Shown one piece after another: positions 1 to 6,207 of a DNA stretch of 8,429 nucleotides. The translations under genes and the position numbers were made by a program. Positions within the stretch are counted from its first letter, which is position 1; every line of letters starts with the position of its first letter. A model generated the notes under the pieces. It saw only the letters and a program-made list of their open reading frames with translations, made no database searches and had not been told where the DNA came from. This DNA comes from Ruminiclostridium sp. (GTDB lineage Bacteria; Bacillota; Clostridia; DSM-8532), in assembly GCA_003535195.1 (NCBI GenBank), contig DOHN01000136.1, forward strand, positions 19,063 to 27,491. Direction: 5' to 3'.

Positions 1-80
1 TTGCTGGTGACCATTGTCAAAGGATAAAGCCGTGTGCCTGATCCGCCCGCAAGAATTATTCCTTTTAATGAATCACTCAT
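1..80 (-). CDS. rmlA: Glucose-1-phosphate thymidylyltransferase, N-terminal fragment
   Basis: This is the first part of a gene that runs off the left edge; only about 26 codons are visible. The peptide contains KGIILAGGSGTRLYPLT, the nucleotide-binding signature (GGxGTRLxPLT) of sugar-nucleotide pyrophosphorylases. The following MVTS matches RmlA/RfbA better than GalU or GlmU. The enzyme joins glucose-1-phosphate and dTTP to make dTDP-glucose, the first cytoplasmic step toward dTDP-L-rhamnose. Three consecutive in-frame ATG codons occur (86-84, 83-81, 80-78). A G-rich ribosome binding site (GTGGGGG, ending at base 89) lies 8 nt before the third ATG and only 2 nt before the first, so I chose the third. 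The gene has its own promoter in the gap after the glycosyltransferase gene. The remaining rml genes would be expected beyond the left edge. Confidence 0.9.
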   Translation of the reverse strand, partial: MSDSLKGIILAGGSGTRLYPLTMVTS

Positions 81-117
81 CATCATAACCCCCACATTTT
101 TCAATCTGTCTTAAGCT

Positions 118-146
118 ATTATATAAAAATCAGCCTGCGATAACAA
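118..146 (-). promoter_or_regulatory. SigA-type promoter for rmlA
   Basis: On the minus strand, TTGTTA (146-141) and a perfect TATAAT (123-118) are separated by 17 bases, close to the ideal housekeeping promoter. Transcription would begin near base 111, giving a short leader of about 30 nt before the chosen rmlA start. It lies in the 97-base gap after the GT2 gene, so rmlA can be transcribed independently of the upstream operon. Confidence 0.65.
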
Positions 147-157
147 CAATTATCGCA
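136..157 (-). repeat. Perfect 8-bp inverted repeat overlapping the rmlA -35
   Basis: The minus strand reads TGCGATAA, a 6-base loop (TTGTTG), then TTATCGCA, all perfectly paired. The -35 hexamer lies across the loop and the second arm. The RNA hairpin is followed after 5 bases by a short run of five T. It could therefore be a weak terminator for the GT2 transcript, an operator for the rmlA promoter, or both. The separation from the T run makes a canonical intrinsic terminator less certain. Confidence 0.5.
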
Positions 158-183
158 CTTTCTGCTTCTTAAATTTGCTCTAG

Positions 184-1170
184 TTACAAATTTCTATTGA
201 TTATGATCTTAATTGCCTGCTTAAAAAATATGTCAGGCATTTTCAAAACAATCATTTCAAACAAGATTGTTGGTTTATTATATTTTAAATATTGTATCAT
301 TTCAAATAAGGAAGAACCTTTACCAGTAGCATATTTCAAGCGAGTTTCCATCTGTTTAATATACTGATCCATAAACTGCCTGACATTTTCATGCTCTTGA
401 GTTCGCTTTCTAACAGACTGCAGCATATTTAAGTGGTTTTTCAACCTTATATTAATATAGCTTTGCTTATCAGTTATATCTTTTAGGACCCCCGTTTGAT
501 TTTTGCCATGCTGTCTGTACCTGATAAGAGGCTTGTTCACATAAGTTAAATACCCATTCATAGAGGCGATGACTGAAAGCCATCTATCGTGCTGCATACC
601 GTATTCAAAGGGAATCGCAGCTTTTGCAGCATTTGCACGGATTATCATACAGCATCCGCTGATGAAGTTTCTGATCAGGATTTTTCTCCACAGTTCATAT
701 CCTTCAAAGTATTCAAACCGTTTCCTTATCTTTGTGACACTATCGGATACTGCATTTCCTTCCCCATCGATGATGGACATATCACTATAGGCAAGAACAG
801 CGTTTTTTTCTGCTGCAGCGTTAACAAGAACCTCTATTTTACAGCTCTCCCAGATATCATCTTGGTCACAATAGGCAAAAAAAGAGCCTTCTTTAATATC
901 TCTGTTGAGGCCTTCTATGGTAAGCCTTTCAAAGGTTTTATTGGATCCAAGATTTTGCTCATTCCGGATGAGCCGATAGGAAAAACGAGTAATATATTGC
1001 TTCAGAAATTTCCTCATTTGGATTTCATCTATTGACGAAGAACAATCATCACAAACCAATAGCTCCATATTCTCATAGGTCTGGTTATTAATAGATGCCA
1101 ATTGCTCCTTCAGCCAGGAAAGTTCCGGATTGTATGTAGCCATTAATATAATGACCAAAGGTTTGTTCAT
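184..1170 (-). CDS. Family 2 glycosyltransferase
   Basis: This 328-residue protein has a GT-A fold signature. Residues 5-15 form the first strand and loop (VIILMATYNPE), and an Asp-Asp pair sits at 41-42. The CDQDD motif at 101-105 is the metal- and nucleotide-sugar-binding DxD. SGCCM at 171-175, HDRW at 194-197 (acceptor/catalytic region) and YRQHGKNQTG at 218-227 complete the pattern of rhamnosyltransferase-like GT2 enzymes of polysaccharide clusters. There is no signal peptide or clear membrane segment, so it probably acts at the cytoplasmic membrane face. Rhamnose transfer is an inference from the family pattern and the adjacent rmlA. The ATG start has a GAGG site 8 nt upstream, inside the end of the preceding gene. 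The gap to that gene is 4 nt, implying coupled expression. Its 3' end is very A+T rich compared with the other genes. Confidence 0.9.
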   Translation of the reverse strand: MNKPLVIILMATYNPELSWLKEQLASINNQTYENMELLVCDDCSSSIDEIQMRKFLKQYITRFSYRLIRNEQNLGSNKTFERLTIEGLNRDIKEGSFFAYCDQDDIWESCKIEVLVNAAAEKNAVLAYSDMSIIDGEGNAVSDSVTKIRKRFEYFEGYELWRKILIRNFISGCCMIIRANAAKAAIPFEYGMQHDRWLSVIASMNGYLTYVNKPLIRYRQHGKNQTGVLKDITDKQSYINIRLKNHLNMLQSVRKRTQEHENVRQFMDQYIKQMETRLKYATGKGSSLFEMIQYLKYNKPTILFEMIVLKMPDIFFKQAIKIIINRNL

Positions 1171-1174
1171 TTTT

Positions 1175-2980
1175 TTAGCCTCGTACCGATTGCATCTTCT
1201 TACTCTGACCTGTTACAAGTCCATTGCACACAAAACCCAGTCCAAGCATCACCCAAAAAACCGGTGCTATTGCAACCACGCTATCATTAAATAAGCCTGT
1301 TACCAAGTACCCGCATACAGCAAGGAATATCCCCGCTCCCGATAAGGAAAGGAAACTGTAATCCATTTTCTTTATATATATTCTGATACTCTGTGCTAAA
1401 TAAAGACCCCAGAGCGCAAGAGCCGCTAATAGTGACAGGACACCGGTATTCACAGCGATTTGCAAATACATATTGTGGGGCTTGTCCACCAGCATCTGGG
1501 GCGTACCGTAGGCTCTGATCTTGCCGATATAATCATTCTGTGGGAACTCTATGGCATAGGTGTCCGGTCCATGACCCCAAAGTATGGTATCTTTCAGCAT
1601 AGGCAGGGTTCTGGACCATATGTAGCCTCTTGCAGAGCCAAATCTTTCTTTATTTTTAAAGCCGATGTATTCCGCTTTTTCTATGGTATTTGTCAAATCG
1701 TCGTTAAGGCCTATCAGCTTGAATTTTTCATCTTCTACTGCAAACTCAAACTGTACCTGTTTTTGATTCACCCTTAAAACAGCGCCGTCAATGGTAATGG
1801 TATAATCCTTGTATTTAGGATCTGTGAATTTTATTTTGGCGTTGCTGCTCATCCCTTCCATATCATAGGGCAATTCGTTCCCCGCATCGTCACAGAAGTA
1901 TAATTTGGAGCTGTCGTCCATCCGAATAACAAAGGTTTCGGTTTTACTGACAATGGATACTGTCTTATCCTCAAAAGTAATATCCTGAAGATCAAAAAAC
2001 TGTACCTCTTCCGGCTGTTTAAACTCTGAAATAATTCTATCTATTAAAACACCATTCAAGGCGAAGTTTACCCCAAGGAACATCAGGACAAGGCCCACTG
2101 CAATAGCCATTGAGAGAAGCTTGCGCCTGAAAATGATCTTGCGGAACAGGACCAAAGCAACGAGAACTGAAACCGCAAGGCCCATGAGTCCGGCACGGGA
2201 CCGGCTGCCAAACAGGCTTACCAATGATATAACCGTCAACAGCCCGGCTCCAATTTTCAGCCAGAGCTTTTTAAAGTACAGAAATGCCGCGAAGGTGATG
2301 GGTATGACCAAGGCCATGTAGCTTCCGACATAGTTGGGGTTGCTGAAGGTAGAGAAAATCATAGACTCTTCAAACCGGAAACTGACTTTATTCAGCATTT
2401 GGTGATAGATTTCGGGAAGTATTAATTTCTTTCCAAAATCAGTTCTGAACAGATCCGTATTAAAAAACTGAAATACACCGATGATGCCTATGATGGAAGC
2501 GGAAATCAGCAGGGCGCTCAAGAGAAATTTCATTTGTGACTCGGTTTTTACAAGATTAATGGTAACCACCATAAGAATAAGGTAGCAAAGAAGCGCCCAC
2601 ATTCCTTCATAGCGGGCAACAAATCCATTCAAGGCGACCCCACGGTTTTTAGACAGTAGCGTGGATAAGATGATCATTAAAGCATATACGGCTGTGGGTA
2701 TATAGGGAATGCTTTTCTGAAATTTAAAGCCTTTTAAAATTAAATAAACAAAATAAAAGACTGCTGCCAAAGCCGTTCCGATAATGAGCCACTGGCTTTT
2801 GAAAAAGGTGAAGAAATCAGAATATTTTTCCTGCCCATACCAGTTTTTTATCTCTATGGGGCTCAACTGAACAACTTTCATATAAACTATCAGTGGAACT
2901 ATCGTTATAATAAACGCAATTGGCAATATGTAAAGGTTTCCCGGATTCTCCCGTTTACCTGTCGCAGCTCTTTTTGACAT
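1175..2980 (-). CDS. O-antigen ligase/polymerase family membrane protein (Wzy_C-like)
   Basis: This 601-residue protein has about 12 hydrophobic segments, nine before residue 306 and three after residue 510. Family marks are FSNPNYVGSYMAL (212-224), GSRSRAGLMG (258-267), RGYIWSRTL (451-459), GHGPDTY (469-475) and DKPHNMYLQ (499-507). The last carries the conserved histidine region of WaaL/Wzy-type ligases and polymerases. Such enzymes polymerise or transfer undecaprenyl-linked glycans at the outer face of the membrane; in Gram-positives this serves capsule, exopolysaccharide or wall glycans. Residues about 322-440 form a hydrophilic, beta-strand-rich insert in the large outer loop, larger than usual. 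The ATG start has GAGG (2991-2988) 7 nt upstream and a promoter in the preceding gap. It leads an operon with the GT2 gene. Ligase versus polymerase cannot be decided from sequence. Confidence 0.88.
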   Translation of the reverse strand: MSKRAATGKRENPGNLYILPIAFIITIVPLIVYMKVVQLSPIEIKNWYGQEKYSDFFTFFKSQWLIIGTALAAVFYFVYLILKGFKFQKSIPYIPTAVYALMIILSTLLSKNRGVALNGFVARYEGMWALLCYLILMVVTINLVKTESQMKFLLSALLISASIIGIIGVFQFFNTDLFRTDFGKKLILPEIYHQMLNKVSFRFEESMIFSTFSNPNYVGSYMALVIPITFAAFLYFKKLWLKIGAGLLTVISLVSLFGSRSRAGLMGLAVSVLVALVLFRKIIFRRKLLSMAIAVGLVLMFLGVNFALNGVLIDRIISEFKQPEEVQFFDLQDITFEDKTVSIVSKTETFVIRMDDSSKLYFCDDAGNELPYDMEGMSSNAKIKFTDPKYKDYTITIDGAVLRVNQKQVQFEFAVEDEKFKLIGLNDDLTNTIEKAEYIGFKNKERFGSARGYIWSRTLPMLKDTILWGHGPDTYAIEFPQNDYIGKIRAYGTPQMLVDKPHNMYLQIAVNTGVLSLLAALALWGLYLAQSIRIYIKKMDYSFLSLSGAGIFLAVCGYLVTGLFNDSVVAIAPVFWVMLGLGFVCNGLVTGQSKKMQSVRG

Positions 2981-3017
2981 AATCCGTCCTCGCTAATCTC
3001 AAAATTACTATTAATTT

Positions 3018-3045
3018 ATACTAGCACATTCTCATGCTTTATCAA
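3018..3045 (-). promoter_or_regulatory. Promoter for the ligase/polymerase-GT2 operon
   Basis: The minus strand has TTGATA (3045-3040), 16 bases, then TAGTAT (3023-3018) preceded directly by TGC, an extended -10 element. A TATAAA overlaps 3 bases further on. It is 38 bases upstream of the ATG at 2980. I see no hairpin terminator between the nucleotidyltransferase stop and this promoter, so readthrough from the upstream cassette is possible. Confidence 0.55.
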
Positions 3046-3079
3046 ATACTTAACCTTATTTATCATCTTTTCTGCTTCT

Positions 3080-3874
3080 TTATTGGCTTTTATTTAAAAA
3101 ATCGTGTTTACCCTTGGATTCCTTTATGTATGTATTGATTATCTTTTCAAGAACATCTTCTTTGCTTTGATTTCGGATTCCGAGCAGTTTCAAGTCGATC
3201 TGCTCGGTTTCAATAGAGGCAAGAAAGTCCGTCAAGTCGGTAAAAATACTATCCGGGACAGTGATGCTGGTTTCGGCAAAGAGCAGCGTGCTCAGCCGTA
3301 GGACATCATTTTTGTGTTTTTTGATGTTTCTGCTATCCACCGCCTCGCCGGCGCCTTTCCGCTCGGTAAGGTCCAGCCATGCTTTTGCTTTCAGTGGGAT
3401 CAAATGTCCCGCATCTATGACGGAGATCCCGTCAAGGAGCGTTCTCCCTTTGAGCAGGAAGCGATAATAGTCATCGTCCATTAGAATCGCTGAAAGACTG
3501 GATAATTCATCATCCAGAGGAAGCGGCGTCAACACCGCCTCCTCCGGCAGCACAATCGCACTATTGCGGCGAGAAAACAATTCTATCATATATGGGTATT
3601 CCTTACTGTGGGGGGCAATAAACCGATAAAACTGCGACTCTCCTGTACTCTTGTTTTTATGTGTATATCCGGCTGCAACGATATATTTCCAAAAGCGGGC
3701 GCCAAACGCAGGGGTGAGGCTTTCGATAATCAGAACCACATCGATGTCCCTGGTGGCCCGAAAATCCAGCCCATCCGCGCTCATCAACAGATCGCAGGCT
3801 GTGCCTCCTATGATGGCGTACTGGTCGCTGTAATCAGCAAACCACTCTTTGAAACTCTCTATTCCAGATACCAT
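3080..3874 (-). CDS. AbiEii-like nucleotidyltransferase (putative type IV toxin)
   Basis: With the start chosen here, this is a 264-residue soluble protein of the DNA polymerase beta-like nucleotidyltransferase fold. Visible marks are the glycine pair in IIGGTACDLL (21-30), the acidic pair in TRDIDVV (D43, D45), a plausible third acid at E98 in YMIELF, and a lysine-rich helix LIPLKAKAWLDLTERK (158-173). KKHKNDVLRL (185-194) matches the spacing of the later AbiEii motifs. AbiEii-type proteins are toxins that modify tRNA or other targets with nucleotides. I chose ATG 3874 because it overlaps the upstream stop as TAATG. A GTG 12 bases earlier has its only ribosome site 2 nt away, too close. The partner gene immediately upstream carries a winged helix. 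It could instead be an antibiotic- or small-molecule-modifying nucleotidyltransferase, but the pairing favours a toxin. Confidence 0.75.
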   Translation of the reverse strand: MVSGIESFKEWFADYSDQYAIIGGTACDLLMSADGLDFRATRDIDVVLIIESLTPAFGARFWKYIVAAGYTHKNKSTGESQFYRFIAPHSKEYPYMIELFSRRNSAIVLPEEAVLTPLPLDDELSSLSAILMDDDYYRFLLKGRTLLDGISVIDAGHLIPLKAKAWLDLTERKGAGEAVDSRNIKKHKNDVLRLSTLLFAETSITVPDSIFTDLTDFLASIETEQIDLKLLGIRNQSKEDVLEKIINTYIKESKGKHDFLNKSQ

Positions 3875-4827
3875 TATTTTTCCCACACTTTCCTTAGAGT
3901 CTCTTGTAATGCCTGTTCCACACGCTCATCCGTCACGTCATTAAGGCTTGCCGCCAGGGACAGCACATCCACTCGATCATTCCCGCTGATAAGGCGGGGG
4001 TCGTACTTCCACAGTTCCAAAGCACATTGGGTATCCGTATCGATCAAACGAGCGCTGGCACCGGAAAAGCGCCCCACAGATTCCGTCGTTCCCCAAACCT
4101 CCGGTACCGGTGGGCTCAGCATACTCATGTCTGCCAGAGCGCTTAATCCCGTGGGAAACAGCCTGGAACTGAGCTCCGATCGGTTGACATATACCACCCT
4201 TCGTACAGGATTTATCAGATATAGCGCTGCCTTCCGAAAGAGCTCCTCTGGCGTCAAAGCTGAGGTGAGTACCTTCTGCACTCCGTCATTGCTCTTGGAT
4301 ACCAATTGCATCTGGGCGAGCTGGTTGGCGGCCCGTGAAATGGTCATGGCCGAAAAGCCAATTTGCTTTGTCATTTTGCTCAGATACATCGCTTTGTTTT
4401 TCCCAAGGATAAATGTAAAAAGCAGCATCTGCGCGGATGGCTGGAGCTTTTCCAGCACCGGCTCAACGATTGCTTCGCTATCGCAACGTTCTTGAAGCTG
4501 AATTCCCATAAAGGGGAGATAAATGTGCTTTCCCGGTACTACAAAAGCGATTCTGGCCTCAATAAAGGACGTTCTTCTCTGTCGTGTAATTGTTTGCAGC
4601 TCAAATACAACCGGCCGGTCGCAGACTTCCCGCAGCCTTTTCAAATGCTTTTTAAGCATATTGATTGTACCAAGCTCACCGGCAGGTTTTAAAAACAAAC
4701 ACTGAACGTCGCCAAGCCAAACGCTCTCAAAGCGATATTCATTTGCTAAGAAGTAAGGAAGCCTGCTGGTCTGTGTCCACTCTGAGCGCTCCACTTCAAC
4801 ACCCAATATTTTCTTGATGTAATCCAC
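3874..4827 (-). CDS. Winged-helix regulator paired with AbiEii-like protein (putative antitoxin)
   Basis: The chosen start gives 317 residues with no membrane segments. Residues 1-125 form an unrecognised domain with alternating strands. Residues about 130-190 look like a winged helix-turn-helix: an alpha-helical LQPSAQMLLFTFI, then a helix-turn-helix around YLSKMTKQIGFSAMTISRAA, then a short wing ending near VLTSA. Residues 191-317 form a second unassigned domain with PPVPEVWGTTES and a C-terminal helix. GTG 4827 is chosen because GAGGTGATC (4838-4830), a 9-base match to the 16S anti-Shine-Dalgarno, sits just before it. The ATG at 4842 lacks any site and lies about 10 nt from the predicted transcript start. 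The gene overlaps the nucleotidyltransferase start by one base. I infer it is the antitoxin and autorepressor of an AbiE-like pair. Textbook AbiEi has its winged helix at the N terminus, so the family match is not confirmed. Confidence 0.7.
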   Translation of the reverse strand: MDYIKKILGVEVERSEWTQTSRLPYFLANEYRFESVWLGDVQCLFLKPAGELGTINMLKKHLKRLREVCDRPVVFELQTITRQRRTSFIEARIAFVVPGKHIYLPFMGIQLQERCDSEAIVEPVLEKLQPSAQMLLFTFILGKNKAMYLSKMTKQIGFSAMTISRAANQLAQMQLVSKSNDGVQKVLTSALTPEELFRKAALYLINPVRRVVYVNRSELSSRLFPTGLSALADMSMLSPPVPEVWGTTESVGRFSGASARLIDTDTQCALELWKYDPRLISGNDRVDVLSLAASLNDVTDERVEQALQETLRKVWEK

Positions 4828-4851
4828 GGGATCACCTCTCATTTAACTTTA

Positions 4852-4889
4852 TATTGATATTATAACTACATTAGAGTTAGATATCAATA
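4852..4889. promoter_or_regulatory. Putative operator: large dyad over the cassette promoter
   Basis: On the plus strand TATTGATAT (4852-4860) is the perfect reverse complement of ATATCAATA (4881-4889). Inside these, TAACT (4863-4867) pairs with AGTTA (4875-4879), one base out of register. The outer half-sites are about 29 bases apart centre to centre. One covers the whole -35 and the other overlaps the edge of the -10 and the likely start site. This is the geometry expected for an autorepressor. AbiEi-type antitoxins are known to bind inverted repeats in their own promoter. Binding here is inferred. Confidence 0.6.
4859..4887 (-). promoter_or_regulatory. Near-consensus SigA promoter of the two-gene cassette
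   Basis: The minus strand has TTGATA (4887-4882), exactly 17 bases, then TATAAT (4864-4859). The predicted transcription start is near 4852, leaving a leader of about 25 nt that contains the strong GAGGTGATC site. An inverted repeat covers the -35 and reaches into the -10, so repression by the winged-helix product is likely. Confidence 0.75.
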
Positions 4890-4945
4890 AAAGGGTTAAA
4901 TTTAAATTTCGGTTTTTACCTCGGTTTCCTGTTCTAACACATATT

Positions 4946-4973
4946 TTAACCATTCTTCTCAAAGAACGGTTAA
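4946..4973 (-). repeat. 12-bp hairpin just downstream of the membrane GT operon
   Basis: The minus-strand RNA would pair TTAACCGTTCTT with AAGAATGGTTAA around a TGAG loop, all 12 positions pairing with one G-U. On the plus strand the same site has an A-C mismatch, so the structure fits minus-strand RNA. It begins 9 bases after the stop codon at 4983. It is followed by AATATGTG rather than a T run, so it is not a canonical intrinsic terminator. It may be a 3'-end stabiliser or a weak or factor-assisted terminator. Confidence 0.5.
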
Positions 4974-4982
4974 GAAACCTTG

Positions 4983-6194
4983 TCAGAAAAGATTGAAAAT
5001 GCCCTTAAAATTAACTGCCGACATTATCACCATAAAAAATATAAAAAAAATCGAGACCGTTCTTGAAACGGCTTTGGATATTCCCTTCCCGTTTAATCCA
5101 CCCAATATGCACGCAATAATAAGTATCTGGGCAAAGGAATGGTGCAGGGAATACAAAGAACCTTCTTTAAGCCCGTATTGCTTAACAACATGAAGAGCGA
5201 TATTAAACAAGAGTACCATAAGGGGGCCTCTGATGAGAGCATTTTTCCTGTTGCCAATCAGACTGTATACCATCAGCAACAGCCATATACCTGCTATGAC
5301 GTTGATGAAAAAAGGGGCTGATGGAATAAAGGACACCGCCTGGCCCTGGTATTTCCCAAAGGGGGATTCATCGACTGTGTCAATGAAGAAGTAAGTTGAT
5401 CCGAACAAAGCATAAAATCCGCGTTTTAAGGCCTCAAGCACCAAAAAATTATCGCTGTAGTTTGCAGGGCTGCTTTGAAATACTTTAAGGCACTGGGTAT
5501 AAAACGCATCTCTTACAGGCAGGAGCCAGATTGCGCCCAAAAGGCCCAAGCCTCCTGCGGCAGCCATAATAGCCCGCTTATAGAATTTATCATCATAAAA
5601 CAGCACCAGAATACCCCAAATAAAAATATTGGTGATGGTCATGCCGCCTAAGAGAATGCCTGCAATAACAACGGCGGCAGGCTTTTTCTGCAAGATGAAC
5701 CATTGGGTCAGAATAAGCAGGGCACCGCTGAAAATATAGCTTTCGGCTATCAGCATAAAGAGCAGTGAAGCACAGGAAAGCCCGTAAATCAACGTGAGCA
5801 GAGCAGCATTTAAGCAAGTCAATTTATAATGCTCTGTCAGCATTCTAAATAAATAAACCACGGCTATTGTCTGTACCAGAATTTGAAAAAGGACCACCAG
5901 CATATAGTGGTGCTCTGTAGATATTTCTCCCAAAACAGAACGCTCTAAAAGCGTAAAATAATGGGCAAATGCCACCAATAGGGGATGCTTTACCACTCTT
6001 CCCGTATCGTCTGGCTCTGTTGAGTAAAAATGGTTTATATAGTAGGAATCGTCCATGGAAAAGAAACGATCGTTATTGGTATGCAGGTTGATATTGTAGA
6101 TGCCTCGGCTTTGGGCAAAAGCAAACAGCGCCAGGTAGATCATTAAAAACGCAATTGCTATGATGAGCGGGTAGCTGATTTTACGCTGTGTCAC
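4983..6194 (-). CDS. GT-C-like polytopic membrane protein, putative glycosyltransferase
   Basis: The chosen start gives 403 residues, mostly hydrophobic, with roughly ten membrane segments beginning at residues 8-28. Just after the first segment lies an outer loop with NDRFFSMDDSYYINHFYS (about 41-58) and KHPLL (69-73). GT-C enzymes that use polyprenyl-phosphate sugars carry a catalytic acidic residue in this first loop, so D48/D49 are the likely counterparts. I recognise no specific named family with certainty. The start is GTG 6194, with AAGGGG 8 nt upstream, 13 nt after the UbiA stop. A longer reading from ATG 6299 would overlap the UbiA gene by 92 bases and adds an atypical Cys/Trp-rich leader, so I reject it. 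Its place after the phosphoribosyltransferase-like gene suggests that it uses a lipid-linked sugar from that pathway. Confidence 0.75.
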   Translation of the reverse strand: MTQRKISYPLIIAIAFLMIYLALFAFAQSRGIYNINLHTNNDRFFSMDDSYYINHFYSTEPDDTGRVVKHPLLVAFAHYFTLLERSVLGEISTEHHYMLVVLFQILVQTIAVVYLFRMLTEHYKLTCLNAALLTLIYGLSCASLLFMLIAESYIFSGALLILTQWFILQKKPAAVVIAGILLGGMTITNIFIWGILVLFYDDKFYKRAIMAAAGGLGLLGAIWLLPVRDAFYTQCLKVFQSSPANYSDNFLVLEALKRGFYALFGSTYFFIDTVDESPFGKYQGQAVSFIPSAPFFINVIAGIWLLLMVYSLIGNRKNALIRGPLMVLLFNIALHVVKQYGLKEGSLYSLHHSFAQILIIACILGGLNGKGISKAVSRTVSIFFIFFMVIMSAVNFKGIFNLF

Positions 6195-6207
6195 TTTTAT
6201 TTCCCCT

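Noticed and set aside
161..170. TCTGCTTCTT appears here and at 3071-3080, with a shared 12-mer around it, near two gene ends
   Set aside because: A match of this length is plausible by chance in 8 kb. The flanks do not extend and no insertion footprint is visible.
569..1035. Plus-strand open frames opposite the GT2 gene
   Set aside because: They overlap clear GT2 catalytic motifs on the minus strand and show no family features or ribosome site.
3608..4495. A 295-codon open frame on the plus strand across both cassette genes
   Set aside because: It is antisense to two well-supported genes, is rich in Ser/Arg with no recognisable domain, and arises from the codon bias of the opposite strand.
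4898..4909. AAATTTAAATTT palindrome upstream of the cassette promoter
   Set aside because: It is a simple A/T run of the kind common in intergenic DNA. It may act as an UP-like element, but nothing specific supports a binding site.
3000..4980. Possible mobile-element insertion of the two-gene cassette (target-site repeats or recombinase)
   Set aside because: I found no convincing direct repeats at the flanks, no recombinase gene, and no G+C contrast with the right-hand genes.
5593..5817. Short minus-strand frame inside the second GT-C-like gene, and a similar one at 7732-8094
   Set aside because: Both are alternative frames of strongly supported membrane-protein genes, have no ribosome site, and their composition is not protein-like.
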